DNA of 7,874 nucleotides from an uncultured Lachnoclostridium sp. (GTDB lineage Bacteria; Bacillota; Clostridia; Lachnospirales; Lachnospiraceae). Below the pieces are notes generated by a model. The model worked only from the letters and a program-made list of their open reading frames with translations. It had not been told where the DNA came from and searched no databases. Location: assembly GCA_958425285.1 (NCBI GenBank), contig CATZVV010000079.1, positions 1 through 7,874 of the forward strand, given 5' to 3'. Both the position numbers and the translations under genes were made by a program. Every line of letters begins with the position of its first letter. Position 1 is the first letter of the stretch. Shown here one piece after another: positions 6,125-7,874 of this stretch.

Positions 6125-7033
6125 ATGACATACGAAGAATATAAACAGGAACTGTTCACAGAACTTGGGCGTCACATTGATGAAGAGCAGCAGAGATTGA
6201 TAGTAATAGCAGAAGGTACGGACAATGAGGAAATAGCCCTTGAGCTTATGCAGCCACCTGTGTGCAGCCAGTCATTGTCAATCCAGAGCTTATATAGACA
6301 GCGGAATGACGAAGAATTGACGGCACAGGCAAGCGGTATCTGCGATTACTTTGAAAAAAAGCGTCCCATTGAAACGATTGAGCAGTTAGAAAATGTTACG
6401 ATATGGGCTGCAAATTTTGAAAAGTCAGCCGAAAAATTGGAAGGGAACGATATGCCATATCTGCCTGTTGGGGACATGGCTGTGTATTTTCAGTTTTTTG
6501 ATGAGGTCTATGACGAGGAAGAGCAGTGGCCTCAGGATTATAAAAGACCTGTCCAAAATGAGCATTTAAAGCAGTGGGGACTTACGGCACAGGAATTATT
6601 TGATAAGGTCAAATATTTCGATATGAATGAACGCCTTCAGACGGTCTTAGATACGAGCAGAGCTGTTCTGGCTCATACCTTAGGGGCGTTAAGCGGGGCG
6701 CTTCCAGACACAAAAGACTACTATGGAGTGTACAGCGAGAATGGGATCGCAATCATGTTCTATCCCGATGGTTTGAGTGAAATCGCAAGGCGTTTGGGCG
6801 ATGACCTGTATATCATGCCATTATCAAATGATAAAATCCTTGTCTGTCCAAAATCAGGACACAGATTGGAAACTTTGCAGGAAGTAGTAAAAAAGAGCAG
6901 TGAGATGGATAAGAGAGCAGAAGTGTTCCCTGTCCAGGTCTCTAATAGGGTGTTCCAGTTTGATGCCGGGAGCCTTGCAATCCAACCGGCAGTGGCGCAG
7001 ACAGAGAAAAAAACGCGACATCAGGCAAGGTAG
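6125..7033 (+). CDS. DUF5688 family protein (subgroup E), last of the array
   Basis: This 302-residue protein starts at ATG 6125; its ribosome site GAAGGA (6112-6117) lies inside the end of the previous gene. Motifs are IAEGTDNEEIAL (28-39), NVTIWAANFEKSAEKL (90-105), MPYLPVGDMAVYFQFF (110-125), an acidic insert EVYDEEEQWP (127-136), VQNEHLKQWGLTAQELFDKV (143-162), a Leu/Ala-rich helix (174-192), VYSENGIAIMFYP (202-214), YIMPLSNDKILVCP (229-242) and SNRVFQFDAGSLAIQPA near the end. It is closest in the central motif to the subgroup A and B proteins. No signal peptide or transmembrane helix is apparent. It ends the array, with about 185 largely non-coding bases before the methyltransferase. Function unknown. 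Confidence 0.83.
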   Translation: MTYEEYKQELFTELGRHIDEEQQRLIVIAEGTDNEEIALELMQPPVCSQSLSIQSLYRQRNDEELTAQASGICDYFEKKRPIETIEQLENVTIWAANFEKSAEKLEGNDMPYLPVGDMAVYFQFFDEVYDEEEQWPQDYKRPVQNEHLKQWGLTAQELFDKVKYFDMNERLQTVLDTSRAVLAHTLGALSGALPDTKDYYGVYSENGIAIMFYPDGLSEIARRLGDDLYIMPLSNDKILVCPKSGHRLETLQEVVKKSSEMDKRAEVFPVQVSNRVFQFDAGSLAIQPAVAQTEKKTRHQAR

Positions 7034-7059
7034 GATTCGGCATTAGAATTTGAAAGGGG

Positions 7060-7107
7060 GTGGTGAAGCCCAATCCAATCAAGAATCCAGCAGTCATAGA
7101 AATTTAA
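7060..7107 (+). CDS. Possible micro-ORF (14-15 residues)
   Basis: Two adjacent GTG codons (7060 and 7063) follow a purine-rich GAAAGGGGG and open a frame reading VVKPNPIKNPAVIEI before TAA at 7105-7107. The ribosome-site-like run is immediately adjacent, so spacing to either GTG is short. It could be a leader peptide, a remnant of a decayed gene, or chance. I do not recognise the peptide. Confidence 0.2.
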   Translation: MVKPNPIKNPAVIEI

Positions 7108-7148
7108 TTTGTACCAGTAGCTCGTAACTTATTCGGAAACTGATTACA

Positions 7149-7162
7149 TTCAAACATTTGAA
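7149..7162. repeat. Short inverted repeat TTCAAA-CA-TTTGAA
   Basis: Two perfect 6-base arms are separated by 2 bases, immediately before the AAAGGAGG sequence upstream of the methyltransferase. It is a possible operator half-site pair. AT-rich palindromes of this size also arise by chance. Confidence 0.3.
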
Positions 7163-7175
7163 AGGAGGTAAGAGG
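7161..7175 (+). promoter_or_regulatory. Orphan Shine-Dalgarno upstream of the methyltransferase
   Basis: AAAGGAGG (7161-7168) followed by AGAGG (7171-7175) is an excellent ribosome site, but no ATG, GTG or TTG of a sizeable frame follows at normal spacing. ATG at 7190 encodes only MCSYTL before TAA at 7208. It may be the original site of the methyltransferase, left behind when the gene lost its first codons. Confidence 0.45.
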
Positions 7176-7191
7176 TAATCCCGGGTAAAAT

Positions 7192-7203
7192 GTGTAGCTA
7201 CAC
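7192..7203. repeat. Perfect 12-base palindrome GTGTAGCTACAC
   Basis: The sequence equals its own reverse complement and lies exactly where the methyltransferase frame loses its homology and meets an in-frame TAG (7195-7197). It could mark a rearrangement joint or a protein-binding site. Confidence 0.5.
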
Positions 7204-7218
7204 CCTCTAAGAAGGGAA

Positions 7219-7874
<656 letters not shown>

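Larger units (their letters stand above)
7034..7218 (+). other. Intergenic region between DUF5688 array and methyltransferase
   Basis: No protein of normal size fits here on either strand. It contains a candidate micro-ORF with a strong ribosome site (7060-7107), an interrupted palindrome (7149-7162), an orphan Shine-Dalgarno (7161-7175) and a 12-base perfect palindrome (7192-7203). I see no clear -35/-10 promoter pair, no terminator with a T tract after the last DUF5688 gene, and no transposon end or direct repeat. A run-on transcript from the array into the methyltransferase is therefore possible. Confidence 0.6.

Overview
The window looks like a piece of a mobile or accessory region of a low- to mid-GC Gram-positive gut Clostridia genome, most likely Lachnospiraceae-like. 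This is inferred from strong AGGAGG-type ribosome binding sites, one TTG start, and above all from the proteins. Nearly the whole window is a head-to-tail array of proteins of the DUF5688 family, an uncharacterised Firmicutes family that I associate with integrative elements and accessory islands of gut Clostridia. The family call comes from recalled consensus patterns, not from a search.

Layout, all on the + strand: the C-terminal end of one DUF5688 gene cut by the window edge (3-320); a DUF5688 gene broken by an in-frame TAG after 23 codons (head 381-452, remaining open frame 486-1274); then six apparently intact DUF5688 genes (1325-2269, 2282-3247, 3252-4187, 4224-5135, 5195-6121, 6125-7033). 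Gaps between them are 3 to about 60 bases, so most could be cotranscribed. One hairpin followed by a short T tract spans the stop of the 4224-5135 gene and may be a terminator or attenuator inside the array.

The eight copies fall into visible subgroups: 486-1274 with 1325-2269 (close tandem duplicates), 3252-4187 with 4224-5135 (an older pair), and more isolated members at 2282, 5195 and 6125. All share a C-terminal G-x5-Y signature inside a Gly/Ala-rich strand. All seven with the relevant region have a central D-[ML]-[AV]-[VIL] motif. None shows a recognisable catalytic motif, signal peptide or membrane segment, so their role is unknown.

After the array there is about 185 bases with little coding content: a possible 14-16 codon micro-ORF, a strong Shine-Dalgarno with no proper start, and two palindromes. 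Then comes a C5-cytosine DNA methyltransferase that runs off the right edge. It has the catalytic PCQDFS motif and an inserted four-cysteine zinc-ribbon-like segment, but lacks the N-terminal SAM-binding motif I, so it may be a decapitated remnant. No tRNA, rRNA, CRISPR array, transposase or integrase was seen.
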